A stretch of DNA of 64,000 bases from an uncultured Collinsella sp. (GCA_900542085.1 UQMK01000007.1:18382-82381), one strand, 5' to 3'. Shown: positions 26,534 through 35,224, numbered from the stretch's first letter. Program-made: numbers and translations. The notes: generated from the letters alone by a model not told the origin.

Positions 26534-27055
26534 ATGGCTTTTAACACGAAGGTCGATGTGGCCGATACCGAGCTCGAGGCGGACGAGACCGTCGTCGCCG
26601 AGGCCGAGGACGTAACGCTCGAGGACGAGGCGCTCGTCGAGGCCGAACCCGCCGACGATGCGGACGAGGATGATGAGGAAGCGGACGAGTCCGAGGATTC
26701 GCTGACCTATTCCAACGGTGTGATCGAGAAGATCGTCGCCATGGCCACCCGCGAGGTACCGCACGTCCTGGGCATGAAGGGCAACCTCATGCACTTTGTG
26801 CAGGAGCAGTTTGGTGCCGAGAATCTGACCAAGGGCGTGACGGTCGAGGTCACCGATGACAACCGTGTGGTCGTCAACATTTCCGTCATTATCGAGTACG
26901 GCGCCTACGCGCCCGCGATTTTCGACGACGTTAAGGCGCGCGTGACCGAGCGTCTGGCTGCGATGACCGGCCTTGAGGTGGCAGGCGTCAACCTGCGCAT
27001 CGAGGATGTCATCACCCCCGAGGAGTACGAGCACCGCACCAACCAGCACGAGTAA
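26534..27055 (+). CDS. asp23: Asp23/Gls24-family envelope stress protein
   Basis: 173 residues, ATG 26534 behind AAGGAGGAAC. After an acidic N-terminal extension (about 60 residues, half Asp/Glu) comes the Asp23 domain: YSNGVIEKIVAMATREVPHV, then GVTVEVTDDNRVVVNISVII EYG and GVNLRIEDV. These abundant cytosolic proteins line the membrane through AmaP and matter for cell-envelope stress. Its stop codon is the first part of the repeat at 27054. Confidence 0.9.
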   Translation: MAFNTKVDVADTELEADETVVAEAEDVTLEDEALVEAEPADDADEDDEEADESEDSLTYSNGVIEKIVAMATREVPHVLGMKGNLMHFVQEQFGAENLTKGVTVEVTDDNRVVVNISVIIEYGAYAPAIFDDVKARVTERLAAMTGLEVAGVNLRIEDVITPEEYEHRTNQHE

Positions 27056-27104
27056 CCTACCAAAAAGGGATGTTTATTTTGGCAGGTTTTATCTGCGAAA
27101 ACGT
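27054..27104 (+). repeat. Compound 33-nt hairpin + tail repeat, copy 2
   Basis: Hairpin CCTACCAAAA/TTTTGGCAGG with one mismatch, then TTTTATCTGCGAAAACG. It begins at the asp23 stop codon and ends in a T-run, so it may also act as terminator. Confidence 0.8.
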
Positions 27105-27106
27105 CA

Positions 27107-27148
27107 AACGGCCGGTCGCACGGATGTATGTGCGGCCGGCCGTTATTT
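27107..27148 (+). terminator. Intrinsic terminator after asp23
   Basis: AACGGCCGG pairs with CCGGCCGTT; the inner CGCAC/GTGCG also pairs. It is followed by ATTTG. Confidence 0.75.
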
Positions 27149-27260
27149 GTATGCCCCCGATGTAGGCATACCGCTCGTCTAACTAGGGGTTGCAATCGTC
27201 GCGTTCCGCGTTACCCTAATGGGCGCATTGTTTCCAAATTGTTAACGAGGGGTTGCCGTA

Positions 27261-28283
27261 ATGGCTGACGAGCACGAAACAGAAAGCCAGGCATGGGCGA
27301 TTGAGGCTGCCGCGGCAGAGGCGGCATCGCGAGCTGCCGAGGAGGTACATCGTCCTCCCGTGGTGCCGATGGAGCGCGTGGTTGATCGCACCGATATCGA
27401 GCGCGGCGAGCGTGCCGGCCAAAAGCGTAGCCAGGAGCCAGGCTTCCCGCGCTTTTTCGCCGAGCTCAATCTGGGCCTGATTCTTACGGCTTTTGCCATC
27501 GTTGCGTTTAAAACCCCTAATCACTTTGCTTTTGGCGGCACCTCGGGCGTGTCGGTTATTCTGTCCACGCTGTTCCCGACCCTGCCCGTCGGCGTCTTTA
27601 TGTGGATTATCAACGCGGTTCTCGTCGTCTTGGGCTTTATCTTTTTGGAGCGCAAGGCAATTCTGTGGAGCGTCTTCGCCTCGTTTGCGCTGTCCGCTTA
27701 TGTTTCTCTTTTTGAGCTCTTTATCCCGTCCGATGTCTCGATGACAGGCGATATGTGGCTCGACCTGTGCTTTGCTGTCATCTTGCCGGCGCTCGGCAGT
27801 GCCATCGTCTTTGACATCGGCGCCTCGACGGGTGGCACGGACATTCTTGCCATGATCCTCAAGCGCCGCACGACGCTCGAGATTGGCCGCGCGCTGTTGC
27901 TGGTCGATATCGGCATCGTGACCATCGCGGCCTTCTTGTACGGTCCGCGCGTCGGTCTGTACTGCGTGCTCGGCCTGTTTGCCAAGACGCTTGTGGTCGA
28001 CAAGGCCATCGAGAGCATTCATCTTCGTAAGGTCTGCACGATCATTTGTTCCGAGCCCCTTAAGGTCGAGGAGTTTATCGTCAAACATCTCAACCGTACG
28101 GCGACTATCAGCCGCGGCTATGGTGCCTTTTCGGGCAAGTGCGTGACGGTGATCATGAGCGTGCTGAGCCGTCGCGAGGCCGTGCAGCTGCGTCGCTATG
28201 CGCGCGAGGTCGATCCGGGTGCCTTTATCACGATTGTCGACAGCTCCGAGATCGTCGGCAAGGGTTTCCGCGGAACGAACTAA
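27261..28283 (+). CDS. YitT-family membrane protein (DUF161 + DUF2179)
   Basis: 340 residues from ATG 27261. A charged, Ala-rich leader of about 70 residues precedes five or six helices with the YitT marks FGGTSGVSVIL, ASTGGTDILAMIL and YGPRVGLYCVLGLF. The C-terminal soluble DUF2179 domain (ICSEPLKVEEFIVKHLNRTATISRGYGAFSGK...VLSRREAVQL) is complete. The function is not known; related proteins have been tied to small-molecule or metal homeostasis without firm proof. The long leader is unusual. Confidence 0.88.
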   Translation: MADEHETESQAWAIEAAAAEAASRAAEEVHRPPVVPMERVVDRTDIERGERAGQKRSQEPGFPRFFAELNLGLILTAFAIVAFKTPNHFAFGGTSGVSVILSTLFPTLPVGVFMWIINAVLVVLGFIFLERKAILWSVFASFALSAYVSLFELFIPSDVSMTGDMWLDLCFAVILPALGSAIVFDIGASTGGTDILAMILKRRTTLEIGRALLLVDIGIVTIAAFLYGPRVGLYCVLGLFAKTLVVDKAIESIHLRKVCTIICSEPLKVEEFIVKHLNRTATISRGYGAFSGKCVTVIMSVLSRREAVQLRRYAREVDPGAFITIVDSSEIVGKGFRGTN

Positions 28284-28433
28284 CGCGGACGCACTCATCA
28301 GGCAATCGAAAAGCGCCTCGCGCGTTGCAAATACGCCATCTAGGAGTATTTGTCCCCACATTGGGCGATAATGATGCTAATGACATCGTTTGCGATCCAG
28401 GTGATTTGCTCAAGATACGAAGGGATGATTTCG

Positions 28434-29741
28434 ATGTTCTGTTCGCAGTGTGGCGCTCCTATGGGCGATAACGACAAGTTCTGCGGTGTGTGCGGTGCTC
28501 CTAATGCTGGTGCTGCAGCTTCCACCCCTCAGGGTCAGCCTCAGCAATTTGTCCCTCAGCCTCCCATGAACGCGTCCAAGGGCTGTGTGGCTCAGGCGTT
28601 TGAGGATATGACCAAGACTCCGGGCGTGCTGCAGCGCGTGTGCCAGATCGCTTTTTTGCCGGCGCTTATCTGTGTCGTGTCGGTACTCGTTCTGTTCATC
28701 CCCGTTATCGGCGGTATTGCAGCTGCCATCGGCTTTTTGGCTGCCTACGTGGCGAGCGTGTGCGGTTCGGGCTTTGGCATCGAGTGGGGTCGCGATCTGT
28801 CGCTTAAGATCGATGACGGCATGGATCGTCCGCTGATGCGTTCCACGTCGTTTGGTCTCGGAGTCTTTTCGAGCGTTATTTCGGTCGTGCTCGAGGTTAT
28901 CGCTGCCATTCCCGTTATCGGTGTAGTGCTTTCGCTGGTGGAGGGCGTGGCGCTTGGTGCCGCAGGCTCGTACTCCTACTATGGCTCCTATGCGCTCGAG
29001 GCTGCGCTGTTCGGTTCGCTCGGCCTGCTTGTCCTGGCTATGATTGCCACGGCGGTCTTGGGGGTCTTCTTTAAGATGTTCGCCGACATTGCCGTGATGC
29101 ACTTTGCGGTGACCGGGCGCGTTGAGAGCGCGTTTTCGCTCGACAAGGTCTGGGCGGCGTTTAAGCACAACAAGACCAAGCTGTTCTGCGCTTCGTTCCT
29201 TCCCGAGTTTTTGACGGGCCTGGTTTCCAACGCCATTACGTGGATCTTGACAGCTGTCTTTGGTGCCATCGCCGGAATTGGCGCGTACGGCTATTACTAT
29301 CGCCCCACGGGTATCGAGGCGATTGTTACCGCCGGTGGTGTCACGCTCGTATTGTTCCTGGTGCTGATTGCATTCGTCACGGTGTTCCTTACGGTCTTTG
29401 GCAAGATGCTCAAGCACCGTGCCGTTGGCTATTGGGCTGCACGTTATGCAAGCGAATGGGCCGATGAGGACAAGGACGACGTTTTGACTTTTGTGCTCCC
29501 GGGTGAGAAGAAGCCTGCTCCTGCGGGATTCAATCCCACGGCAGCCACTGGTGCTGCGCCTGCCCCGGCACCCGCGCCTGCACCTGCCCCGGCACCCGCG
29601 CCTGCCCCTGCCCCGGCACCTGCTCCTGTCCCCGCACCGGCGTCCGAGGCGACGCCTGCGGAGCCCGATTGGGATGCCGTTGCCACGCCGGCGGATGAGC
29701 CGGGCGATAATCCTGCTGCCGAAAACAATCAAACCGAATAG
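28434..29741 (+). CDS. Zinc-ribbon membrane protein (DUF4013-like) with Ala-Pro tail
   Basis: 435 residues from ATG 28434 (ribosome site AAGGGATG); another ATG lies 9 bases earlier. The N-terminal zinc ribbon has Cys3, Cys6, Cys17 and Cys20 (CSQCGAP and FCGVCGAP). Several hydrophobic segments between about 75 and 355 surround KMFADIAVMHFAVTGRV, as in DUF4013 proteins. The tail is a run of about 17 Ala-Pro pairs (coding 29557-29637) and an acidic end. The hexanucleotide-rich coding repeat may vary in length between strains without frameshift. The function is unknown. It heads a group of three related genes. Confidence 0.75.
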   Translation: MFCSQCGAPMGDNDKFCGVCGAPNAGAAASTPQGQPQQFVPQPPMNASKGCVAQAFEDMTKTPGVLQRVCQIAFLPALICVVSVLVLFIPVIGGIAAAIGFLAAYVASVCGSGFGIEWGRDLSLKIDDGMDRPLMRSTSFGLGVFSSVISVVLEVIAAIPVIGVVLSLVEGVALGAAGSYSYYGSYALEAALFGSLGLLVLAMIATAVLGVFFKMFADIAVMHFAVTGRVESAFSLDKVWAAFKHNKTKLFCASFLPEFLTGLVSNAITWILTAVFGAIAGIGAYGYYYRPTGIEAIVTAGGVTLVLFLVLIAFVTVFLTVFGKMLKHRAVGYWAARYASEWADEDKDDVLTFVLPGEKKPAPAGFNPTAATGAAPAPAPAPAPAPAPAPAPAPAPAPVPAPASEATPAEPDWDAVATPADEPGDNPAAENNQTE

Positions 29742-29748
29742 CCGGTCG

Positions 29749-29784
29749 AGGCGCCCTGGGCAACTGAGCCCGGGGTGCCTTTTT
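29749..29784 (+). terminator. Intrinsic terminator after the DUF4013-like gene
   Basis: AGGCGCCCTGGGC and GCCCGGGGTGCCT pair with few wobbles, then TTTT. It starts 8 bases past the stop codon. Confidence 0.88.
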
Positions 29785-29936
29785 CTACTGCGAAAGCAAG
29801 AAAATGCCTGGGAAAACGGTTGCAGCAAAATTTCTCGGAAATTGGTCAATGTTGCGCAACAACGTCGCGGCTATTGTTGAGAACGTAGACGTGTAAGGTT
29901 TGAAGGCGTGCGACGCCTTAGGAAAAGGAGAGACTC

Positions 29937-30545
29937 ATGTTCTGTCCCACTTGTGGTTCTCCCATTTCGGATGATGCCAAATTCTGCCCTGTTTGCGGAT
30001 CCGCCGTTGGTGCCGCTTCTGCCGCTCCGGCCCCGCAGCCCCAGCCCGCTCCGGCCCAGGCTATTCAGCCCGTGCCCCAGCCTCAGCAGCAGTACACCGG
30101 TCAATACGCCCAACAGTCCGCATCCGCTCCGATGGGCTATGGCCCCATTAAGGCTGACCGCAGCCTGATCGGCTGGCTGCTGCTCTCTCTTGTGACCTGC
30201 GGTATCTATTCGTTCTACTTCCTGTATTGCTTGGCACGCGACGTCAACACGTTGTGTCAGGATGACGGCGATTACACGCCGGGTCTGGCGGAATTCATCC
30301 TTCTATCGTTTGTGACCTGCGGCTTCTACGCGTACTACTGGTATTACAAGATTGGCAACCGCCTGCAGGCCAACGCTCCTCGCTACGGCCTGGTGTTCCA
30401 GGAAAACGGCACCACCGTTCTTCTGTGGCAGATCTTCGGCGCGCTCCTGTGCGGCCTTGGTCCCATCTTCGCTATGAACATCATCATCAATAATACCAAT
30501 GCCATGGCAACGGCTTACAACACTCGCCTTGGCGCTCGTGCCTAA
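29937..30545 (+). CDS. Zinc-ribbon DUF4234 membrane protein
   Basis: 202 residues, ATG 29937 behind AAAAGGAGAG. Its zinc ribbon repeats the spacing of the previous gene (Cys3, Cys6, Cys17, Cys20). A Pro/Gln-rich linker leads to a DUF4234 domain: SLIGWLLLSLVTCGIYSFYF, then ILLSFVTCGFYAYYWYYKIG and a final helix pair. The function of DUF4234 is unknown. A small hairpin, AAGGCGT-GCG-ACGCCTT (29903-29919), lies just before the ribosome site and could affect translation. Confidence 0.85.
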   Translation: MFCPTCGSPISDDAKFCPVCGSAVGAASAAPAPQPQPAPAQAIQPVPQPQQQYTGQYAQQSASAPMGYGPIKADRSLIGWLLLSLVTCGIYSFYFLYCLARDVNTLCQDDGDYTPGLAEFILLSFVTCGFYAYYWYYKIGNRLQANAPRYGLVFQENGTTVLLWQIFGALLCGLGPIFAMNIIINNTNAMATAYNTRLGARA

Positions 30546-30558
30546 CAATAAGGGCGGC

Positions 30559-31035
30559 GTGAACAGCTCCCAGGGACATAGGGGCACGGCAGAGCTCCTT
30601 CGCCGCGCCCTTTTTTGCACCGGCGCGCTCTTTGTCGCCTGGCTCGCGCTCTACCTGCTCGATATCGGCTGCATTTTTCGAATGATGACGGGCGCTCCTT
30701 GTCCGGGATGCGGCATGACGAGGGCGTGGCTGGCGGCGCTGCGTCTCGATTTTGCGGCGGCCTTTGCCTACCATCCGCTGTTTTGGGTGGTGCCGATTGC
30801 GTTTGTGCTCGCGTTCGTGCGCGAGGAGGTGGCATCGAGCAAGCTAAAGCGTGGTGTCGACATTGCAGTCACCGTGTTGTGCATGCTGGTCATCGCCGTA
30901 TGGATCGTGCGCCTCATCAATCCGGTAGATGCCGGCCTACTCTTTGGCGGCCATGCGCCCGCCGGAGTCCCCGACGACATCATCCACCTCGAACCCCCAC
31001 GCTGGCTCACCATCCTTCGCTCTTTCCTGTCGTGA
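30559..31035 (+). CDS. DUF2752 small membrane protein
   Basis: 158 residues if started at GTG 30559 (AAGGGCGGC just before); an in-frame GTG at 30538 overlaps the previous stop codon. Three hydrophobic helices. The DUF2752 signature CPGCGMTRAWLAALRLDF lies after the first helix and HPLFWVVPIAF follows. The CxxC may bind a metal. The function is unknown. It appears translationally coupled to the DUF4234 gene. Confidence 0.8.
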   Translation: MNSSQGHRGTAELLRRALFCTGALFVAWLALYLLDIGCIFRMMTGAPCPGCGMTRAWLAALRLDFAAAFAYHPLFWVVPIAFVLAFVREEVASSKLKRGVDIAVTVLCMLVIAVWIVRLINPVDAGLLFGGHAPAGVPDDIIHLEPPRWLTILRSFLS

Positions 31036-31067
31036 CGGAGGACGCGCTAGAAAAGCGGTCGACACAT

Positions 31068-31106
31068 AAGCGGGGGCGAACGTTGAGATAACGTTCGCCC
31101 CCGCTT
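31068..31106. terminator. Bidirectional intrinsic terminator
   Basis: A 17-bp perfect stem (31068-31084 with 31090-31106) with a 5-base loop, CTTT on the right and AAG on the left. It lies between the plus-strand DUF2752 gene and the minus-strand M20 gene that converge here. Confidence 0.9.
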
Positions 31107-31141
31107 TGCTCTAGCCAGGTTGTTATGGGTGGGCGTGATGG

Positions 31142-32605
31142 CTACTCGTCGCGCTTCTCCTCGTGGCGAGCGGCAGCCCGCGCATCGTGGATGCCCTTGA
31201 TTGCAGCATGGCGAGCGGTGCGAGCATCGTGCATGGCGTCGCGCGCCTCAGCGGCTGTTGCCTTGGCAGAGCGCAGCTTGGCGGCCAAGTCGGGGTTGGT
31301 CTCGGCAACCGCGGCGATCGTGGGGCCGTCGAGCTCCTCTTGCGTGGGCTCGGCCAAAAAGTCGATAGCATACTGGGCGGCCACCATGGAGCCCTTTGCC
31401 AGCACGGTCTCGTCGATCTTGTAGAAGCAGGAATGTTGGGCGTACGTGGCACCAATCTTGGGGTTGCGCGTACCTACAAAGGCGAGCACGCCCGGCACGC
31501 GGCGCAGGTACTCCGAAAAATCCTCGCCCGAAAGCGTGCCACGGTAATGGCCTTGACCGGTGGGGCCCAGGCACTTGATTACAGCCTGACGGCAGCGCTC
31601 GCTCGAGGCGACCTCGTTTTCGACCTTGTAGTTGGCGATGGTGTAGTCGGTGAGCTCAGCCTCGGCGCCCAGAGCTGCCGCGGTATGCTCCACGATGCGG
31701 CGCATGAGCTCCGGCATTTCCTCGTGGGTCGAATCGCCGTAGGTGCGCACTGTGCCGGCGAGGTAGGCCGTGCCGGCGATAACGTTGCGCGCGGTGCCGC
31801 CGTGCAGCTCGCCGACGGTGATGACAGCCGGCTCGTAGGGGCTAATCTCGCGCGAGACGATGGTCTGCAGGGCGTTGACGATCTCTGCCGCAACCATAAC
31901 GGCGTCGTGGCCGCGCTGGGGCATGGCGCCATGGCACGAGGTGCCGCGGACGTCGATGCGGAACCAGTCGGTATTTGCCATGCGTGGGCCGGGCTCGCAG
32001 CTTACGGTACCGGCGTCGACCTCGCTCCAGATGTGCGCGGCGTAGGCGCCATCGACGCCGTCGAGCACACCCGTGCCAATCATGAGTTTGGCGCCCTGGC
32101 CGTTTTCCTCGCTGGGCTGGAATACGATGCGAATCTCGCCGTGGATGTCATCGGTCATGTGGCGCAGAATCTGCAACGTGCCGAGCATCATGGCGATATG
32201 GCAGTCGTGACCGCAGGCGTGCATGCAGCCCTCATTGACGCTGGCGAACTCCTCGCCGGTCTGCTCAGTGACGGGCAGGGCGTCGATATCGGCGCGCAGC
32301 AGGATGCGGCGGCGCGGCGTGCCGTCCTCGCGGTAGGCATCCGGCGCGGTGCCGCGAAGCGTCGCCACCAGGCCCGTCTTGAGCGGACGCTCGTAGGGGA
32401 TATTCATGGCGTCGAGCTGGTTGGCGATGTCGGAAGTCGTGCGCTCCTCGGCAAGGCTCAGCTCCGGGTGCTTATGGAAGTGCCGGCGCTGCTTGATGAT
32501 GTAGGGTTCAAACTCGGCGGCGATATCCTGGATGGCCGCGGTGACGTCGTCTGCCGCGCGAACCTCGGTTGCCGCCATAATCTGCTGTGCCTTGGTCTTC
32601 GTCAT
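31142..32605 (-). CDS. M20-family amidohydrolase (N-acyl-amino-acid / aminobenzoyl-glutamate type)
   Basis: 487 residues from ATG 32605 on the minus strand, behind AAGGAGC; the open frame extends much further upstream without a plausible start. Metal ligands: HACGHDCHIAMML, then FQPSEENGQGAKLM and AAHIWSE, and a late THHS-like AQHSCFY. The family removes acyl groups from amino acids or peptides using two metal ions. After the peptidase fold (about 1-415) a charged, Ala-rich tail of about 65 residues (AKLRSAKATAAEARDAMH...) probably forms a helix; this is not typical. It is divergent from the next amidohydrolase. Confidence 0.88.
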   Translation of the reverse strand: MTKTKAQQIMAATEVRAADDVTAAIQDIAAEFEPYIIKQRRHFHKHPELSLAEERTTSDIANQLDAMNIPYERPLKTGLVATLRGTAPDAYREDGTPRRRILLRADIDALPVTEQTGEEFASVNEGCMHACGHDCHIAMMLGTLQILRHMTDDIHGEIRIVFQPSEENGQGAKLMIGTGVLDGVDGAYAAHIWSEVDAGTVSCEPGPRMANTDWFRIDVRGTSCHGAMPQRGHDAVMVAAEIVNALQTIVSREISPYEPAVITVGELHGGTARNVIAGTAYLAGTVRTYGDSTHEEMPELMRRIVEHTAAALGAEAELTDYTIANYKVENEVASSERCRQAVIKCLGPTGQGHYRGTLSGEDFSEYLRRVPGVLAFVGTRNPKIGATYAQHSCFYKIDETVLAKGSMVAAQYAIDFLAEPTQEELDGPTIAAVAETNPDLAAKLRSAKATAAEARDAMHDARTARHAAIKGIHDARAAARHEEKRDE

Positions 32606-32773
32606 GGTCGATTTGCTCCTTGTTGGCTCGATCGCAAAATCGTACAGGCTCTCTCCAGTATGCCACCTGCCGCTAGGGCTGGTAAAGCTGCCGTTTGCCG
32701 CTTGGCATTTTGTAACCGAGGCGGGGGAGTACACTCGGGGGTGTTGAATTTCCTGCCAGAGATGGGGATGCCC

Positions 32774-34411
32774 ATGCAACATATCGATCGGATTATTCGC
32801 TCCAAGAACGTCTTTACCGCGCAAGACGGCATCGATTCCGCCCGCGAGCTGGCGATTGCCATCGCGGGCGACCGCATCGTCGCAGTCGGTGCGCCCGATG
32901 ACGTAATTGCCGCCGCACCTGCCGCCACGCCGGTGGTCGATTACGGCGAGCAGTTTGTCTGCCCCGGTTTCCATGATGCGCATCTGCACTTCTTCCATAC
33001 CTCGGTCGGCTCCTCGCCGTACATGCTCATGGATATGGGCACGTCCGAGGCGGCACTGGTACAACATGCGCTCGAGTTTTCCCAGGACCTGCCCGATGAC
33101 GCCTGGGTTGTGACGCAGGGCTGGCGCGACTACCGTTGGGACCCGCCCGAGCATCCTACCAAGGCGTCGCTCGATGCGGCATTCCCCGATCGTCCCTGCG
33201 TTATGTATTCGGGCGACGGGCACACGCTTTGGCTCAACAGCCGCGCACTCGAGGCGCTCGGCGTCACGCGCGACAGCGAGCCGCCAGCGGGCGGCAGCTA
33301 CGACAAGGACGCAAGCGGCGAGCTTACGGGCATTGCTCACGAAGCGGCTGCCATGCAGTTGTTGCCGCGCTGCCTTGAGTGGCTGGGCGAAGATCGCATC
33401 GCAAGCGCTTACGCCGATCAAATGAGGCGCATGGCCGAGCAGGGCATCACCTCGATCTGCGATATGTCGCTCATGCCCATGCCAGGCTGCGATTTTATCC
33501 GCGACGACGTCTACGACAAACTGCAGACAGCCGGCAAGCTGGGCATTCGTGCCCATCTGTTCCCCACGCTGTTGGATGACCAGTCGCGTCTAGAAGAGCT
33601 CCAGGTACGTTATGCGAACAACGCGCTGCTTTCGGCGCCGGGTTTTAAGCAGTTCTTCGATGGCGTGTCGAGTGAACACACGGCATATCTCACCGAGCCC
33701 TATACCAATCCGCACTTCCCGGGCGACCAGGGCCGTCTGACAGTCCCGGCTGAGCGCATGCGAAAATTGGTTCTGGCGGCTGCGGAGCGCGGTCACACCG
33801 TGCGCATCCACGTTATTGGTGACGGTGCGATTCATGCCGCGCTGGATATCTTCGAGGAAGCAGCCGACCTGTACGGCCTGCCCCAGCACGGCCATAACAC
33901 GCTCGAGCACCTGGAGAACCTTCTGCCCGAGGACATCGACCGCCTGCGCAAGCTCAACGTGGTTGCTTCGAGCCAGCCCTGCCACATTACACTCGACCCG
34001 GGTGGACCGGAGCGCGATCTGGGCCTGGAGCGCAGCCGCATCATGTGGCCGTTCGCAACCTATAAGCAGCGCGGCATTCGCCAAGCCTTCGGTACCGACA
34101 GCCCTATCACGCCCGTTACCAGCATGAACGTGCTCTACACGGCTATCACGCGCCAGGACCCCAAAAGCCACTGGCCCGAGGGCGGCTGGTTGCCGAGCGA
34201 GCGCATCGATGCAGCAACGGCTCTGCGCAACTACACCTTGGGCAGCGCCTATGCAGCGGGCGACGAGCAAAACCTCGGTAGCTTGGAGCCTGGCAAGTAC
34301 GCCGACCTGGTAGTCCTGGACCAAAACCCGCTCACCATCGACTCCCAAGAGCTCCAAGCCACCAAGGTCCAGGTCACCTACCTGGCAGGTAACGTAATCT
34401 ACGAGCGCTAG
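32774..34411 (+). CDS. Amidohydrolase family protein (YtcJ-like)
   Basis: 545 residues if started at ATG 32774 (GAGATGGGG upstream); ATGs at 32762 and 32768 are possible. Metal-binding HDAHLHFFH near residue 75 replaces the usual HxH, and VIHVIGDGAI, HLENLLPEDIDR and GTDSPITPVTSMNVLYTAI follow in the YtcJ order. The C-terminal strand region LGSLEPGKYADLVVLDQNPL is the standard composite-domain ending. The substrate is unknown; an amide or cyclic amide is likely. It ends with a strong terminator. Confidence 0.88.
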   Translation: MQHIDRIIRSKNVFTAQDGIDSARELAIAIAGDRIVAVGAPDDVIAAAPAATPVVDYGEQFVCPGFHDAHLHFFHTSVGSSPYMLMDMGTSEAALVQHALEFSQDLPDDAWVVTQGWRDYRWDPPEHPTKASLDAAFPDRPCVMYSGDGHTLWLNSRALEALGVTRDSEPPAGGSYDKDASGELTGIAHEAAAMQLLPRCLEWLGEDRIASAYADQMRRMAEQGITSICDMSLMPMPGCDFIRDDVYDKLQTAGKLGIRAHLFPTLLDDQSRLEELQVRYANNALLSAPGFKQFFDGVSSEHTAYLTEPYTNPHFPGDQGRLTVPAERMRKLVLAAAERGHTVRIHVIGDGAIHAALDIFEEAADLYGLPQHGHNTLEHLENLLPEDIDRLRKLNVVASSQPCHITLDPGGPERDLGLERSRIMWPFATYKQRGIRQAFGTDSPITPVTSMNVLYTAITRQDPKSHWPEGGWLPSERIDAATALRNYTLGSAYAAGDEQNLGSLEPGKYADLVVLDQNPLTIDSQELQATKVQVTYLAGNVIYER

Positions 34412-34430
34412 CCTCATACCTCACTCATAG

Positions 34431-34458
34431 GGGGCACGTTTCAGCAACGTGCCCCTTT
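34431..34458 (+). terminator. Intrinsic terminator after the YtcJ-like gene
   Basis: GGGGCACGTT pairs perfectly with AACGTGCCCC around TCAGC, followed by TTTCTT. Confidence 0.9.
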
Positions 34459-34502
34459 CTTATTCGCACCATCTGCATCGCCATTTTGCTGCACTGACTT
34501 TC

Positions 34503-34693
34503 CTGAATGCCGGGGCCGAATTAGTCAACCTGGCTCCCGGGGCGGACCGGAGGGCATGAAGTTTGTCGCGAGTTCCGCACGCAAAGGAAAGCACTTAATG
34601 TGCTTTCCGTCTTGCGCAGGACTGTAGAGCAGCAAACTTCATGCCCTCCGGTCCGCCCCGGGAGCCACTGCTAAGTTATCCCCCGGCATTCAG
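34503..34693. repeat. 191-bp nested palindrome upstream of groES
   Basis: The outer arms CTGAATGCCGGGG (34503-34515 with 34681-34693) enclose a perfect 35-bp inverted repeat (34531-34565 with 34633-34667). Inside that is a 9-bp hairpin GGAAAGCAC-TTAAT-GTGCTTTCC (34586-34608). It has no open frame. It fills most of the 423-bp gap before groES. The rest of the gap shows the terminator at 34431, a TTGACT box at 34723 without a good -10, and the leader hairpin at 34793. Confidence 0.9.
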
Positions 34694-34792
34694 AAAATCT
34701 AAGTGCCAAAAAATAAGATTTTTTGACTCTGTGTTGTATAACCCGCCATTCGTGGGTACCATTCAACGCGTACGCAAACAAAAAGGGTTAAC

Positions 34793-34813
34793 CCGCGCGG
34801 CATGACCGCGCGG
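34793..34813 (+). promoter_or_regulatory. Hairpin in the groES leader
   Basis: CCGCGCGG-CATGA-CCGCGCGG, 7 bases before AGGAGG of groES. No CIRCE (TTAGCACTC-N9-GAGTGCTAA) and no HAIR element are seen upstream. The hairpin may stabilise the mRNA or respond to temperature; this is inference. Confidence 0.5.
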
Positions 34814-34834
34814 CCCAAAAAGGAGGAAACAAGC

Positions 34835-35128
34835 ATGTCGTCTTTGAAGCCGCTTGCAGATCGCGTCCTGGTCAAGCCCGACGAGGCCGAGCAGAAGACC
34901 GCTTCTGGCCTGTACATCGCCAGCAACGCTCAGGAGAAGCCGCAACGCGGCACCATCGTTGCCGTTGGCGCCGGTAAGGTCAACGACAAGGGCGAGCGCA
35001 TCCCCATGGACGTTCAGGTCGGCGACGTTGTCATCTACGGTAAGTTTGGTGGCAACGAGGTCAAGGTCGACGGCGAGAAGTATCTGCTCATGCGCGCCGA
35101 CGACATCTACGCCGTCGTCGAGGCCTAG
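34835..35128 (+). CDS. groES: Co-chaperonin GroES (Hsp10)
   Basis: 97 residues, ATG 34835 behind AAAAAGGAGGAAAC, a near-ideal ribosome site. It begins SSLKPLADRVLVKPDEAEQK and contains the mobile loop TASGLYIASNAQEKPQRG that docks on GroEL, and GDVVIYGKFGGNEVKVDGEKYLLM. It caps the GroEL ring during folding. groEL follows 96 bases later, separated by a GC-rich hairpin (35159-35194), the usual operon. Confidence 0.97.
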   Translation: MSSLKPLADRVLVKPDEAEQKTASGLYIASNAQEKPQRGTIVAVGAGKVNDKGERIPMDVQVGDVVIYGKFGGNEVKVDGEKYLLMRADDIYAVVEA

Positions 35129-35224
35129 TCTCGTCAGAATCTCTGATTCGTCTTTGAACGCGTCCGCCGCATAGGACTCGGAAGCGGCGACGCGAGTCAC
35201 ATTTCTTTTGGAGGATTACCTACC

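Noticed and set aside
31163..32768. Upstream extension of the YtcJ-like amidohydrolase frame to 1082 codons
   Set aside because: The extension is antisense to the M20 gene and has no family similarity; the real start is near 32774.
34694..34834. CIRCE heat-shock operator before groES
   Set aside because: No TTAGCACTC/GAGTGCTAA pair; the only similar bases (AAGTGCC...GACTC) do not form the inverted repeat.
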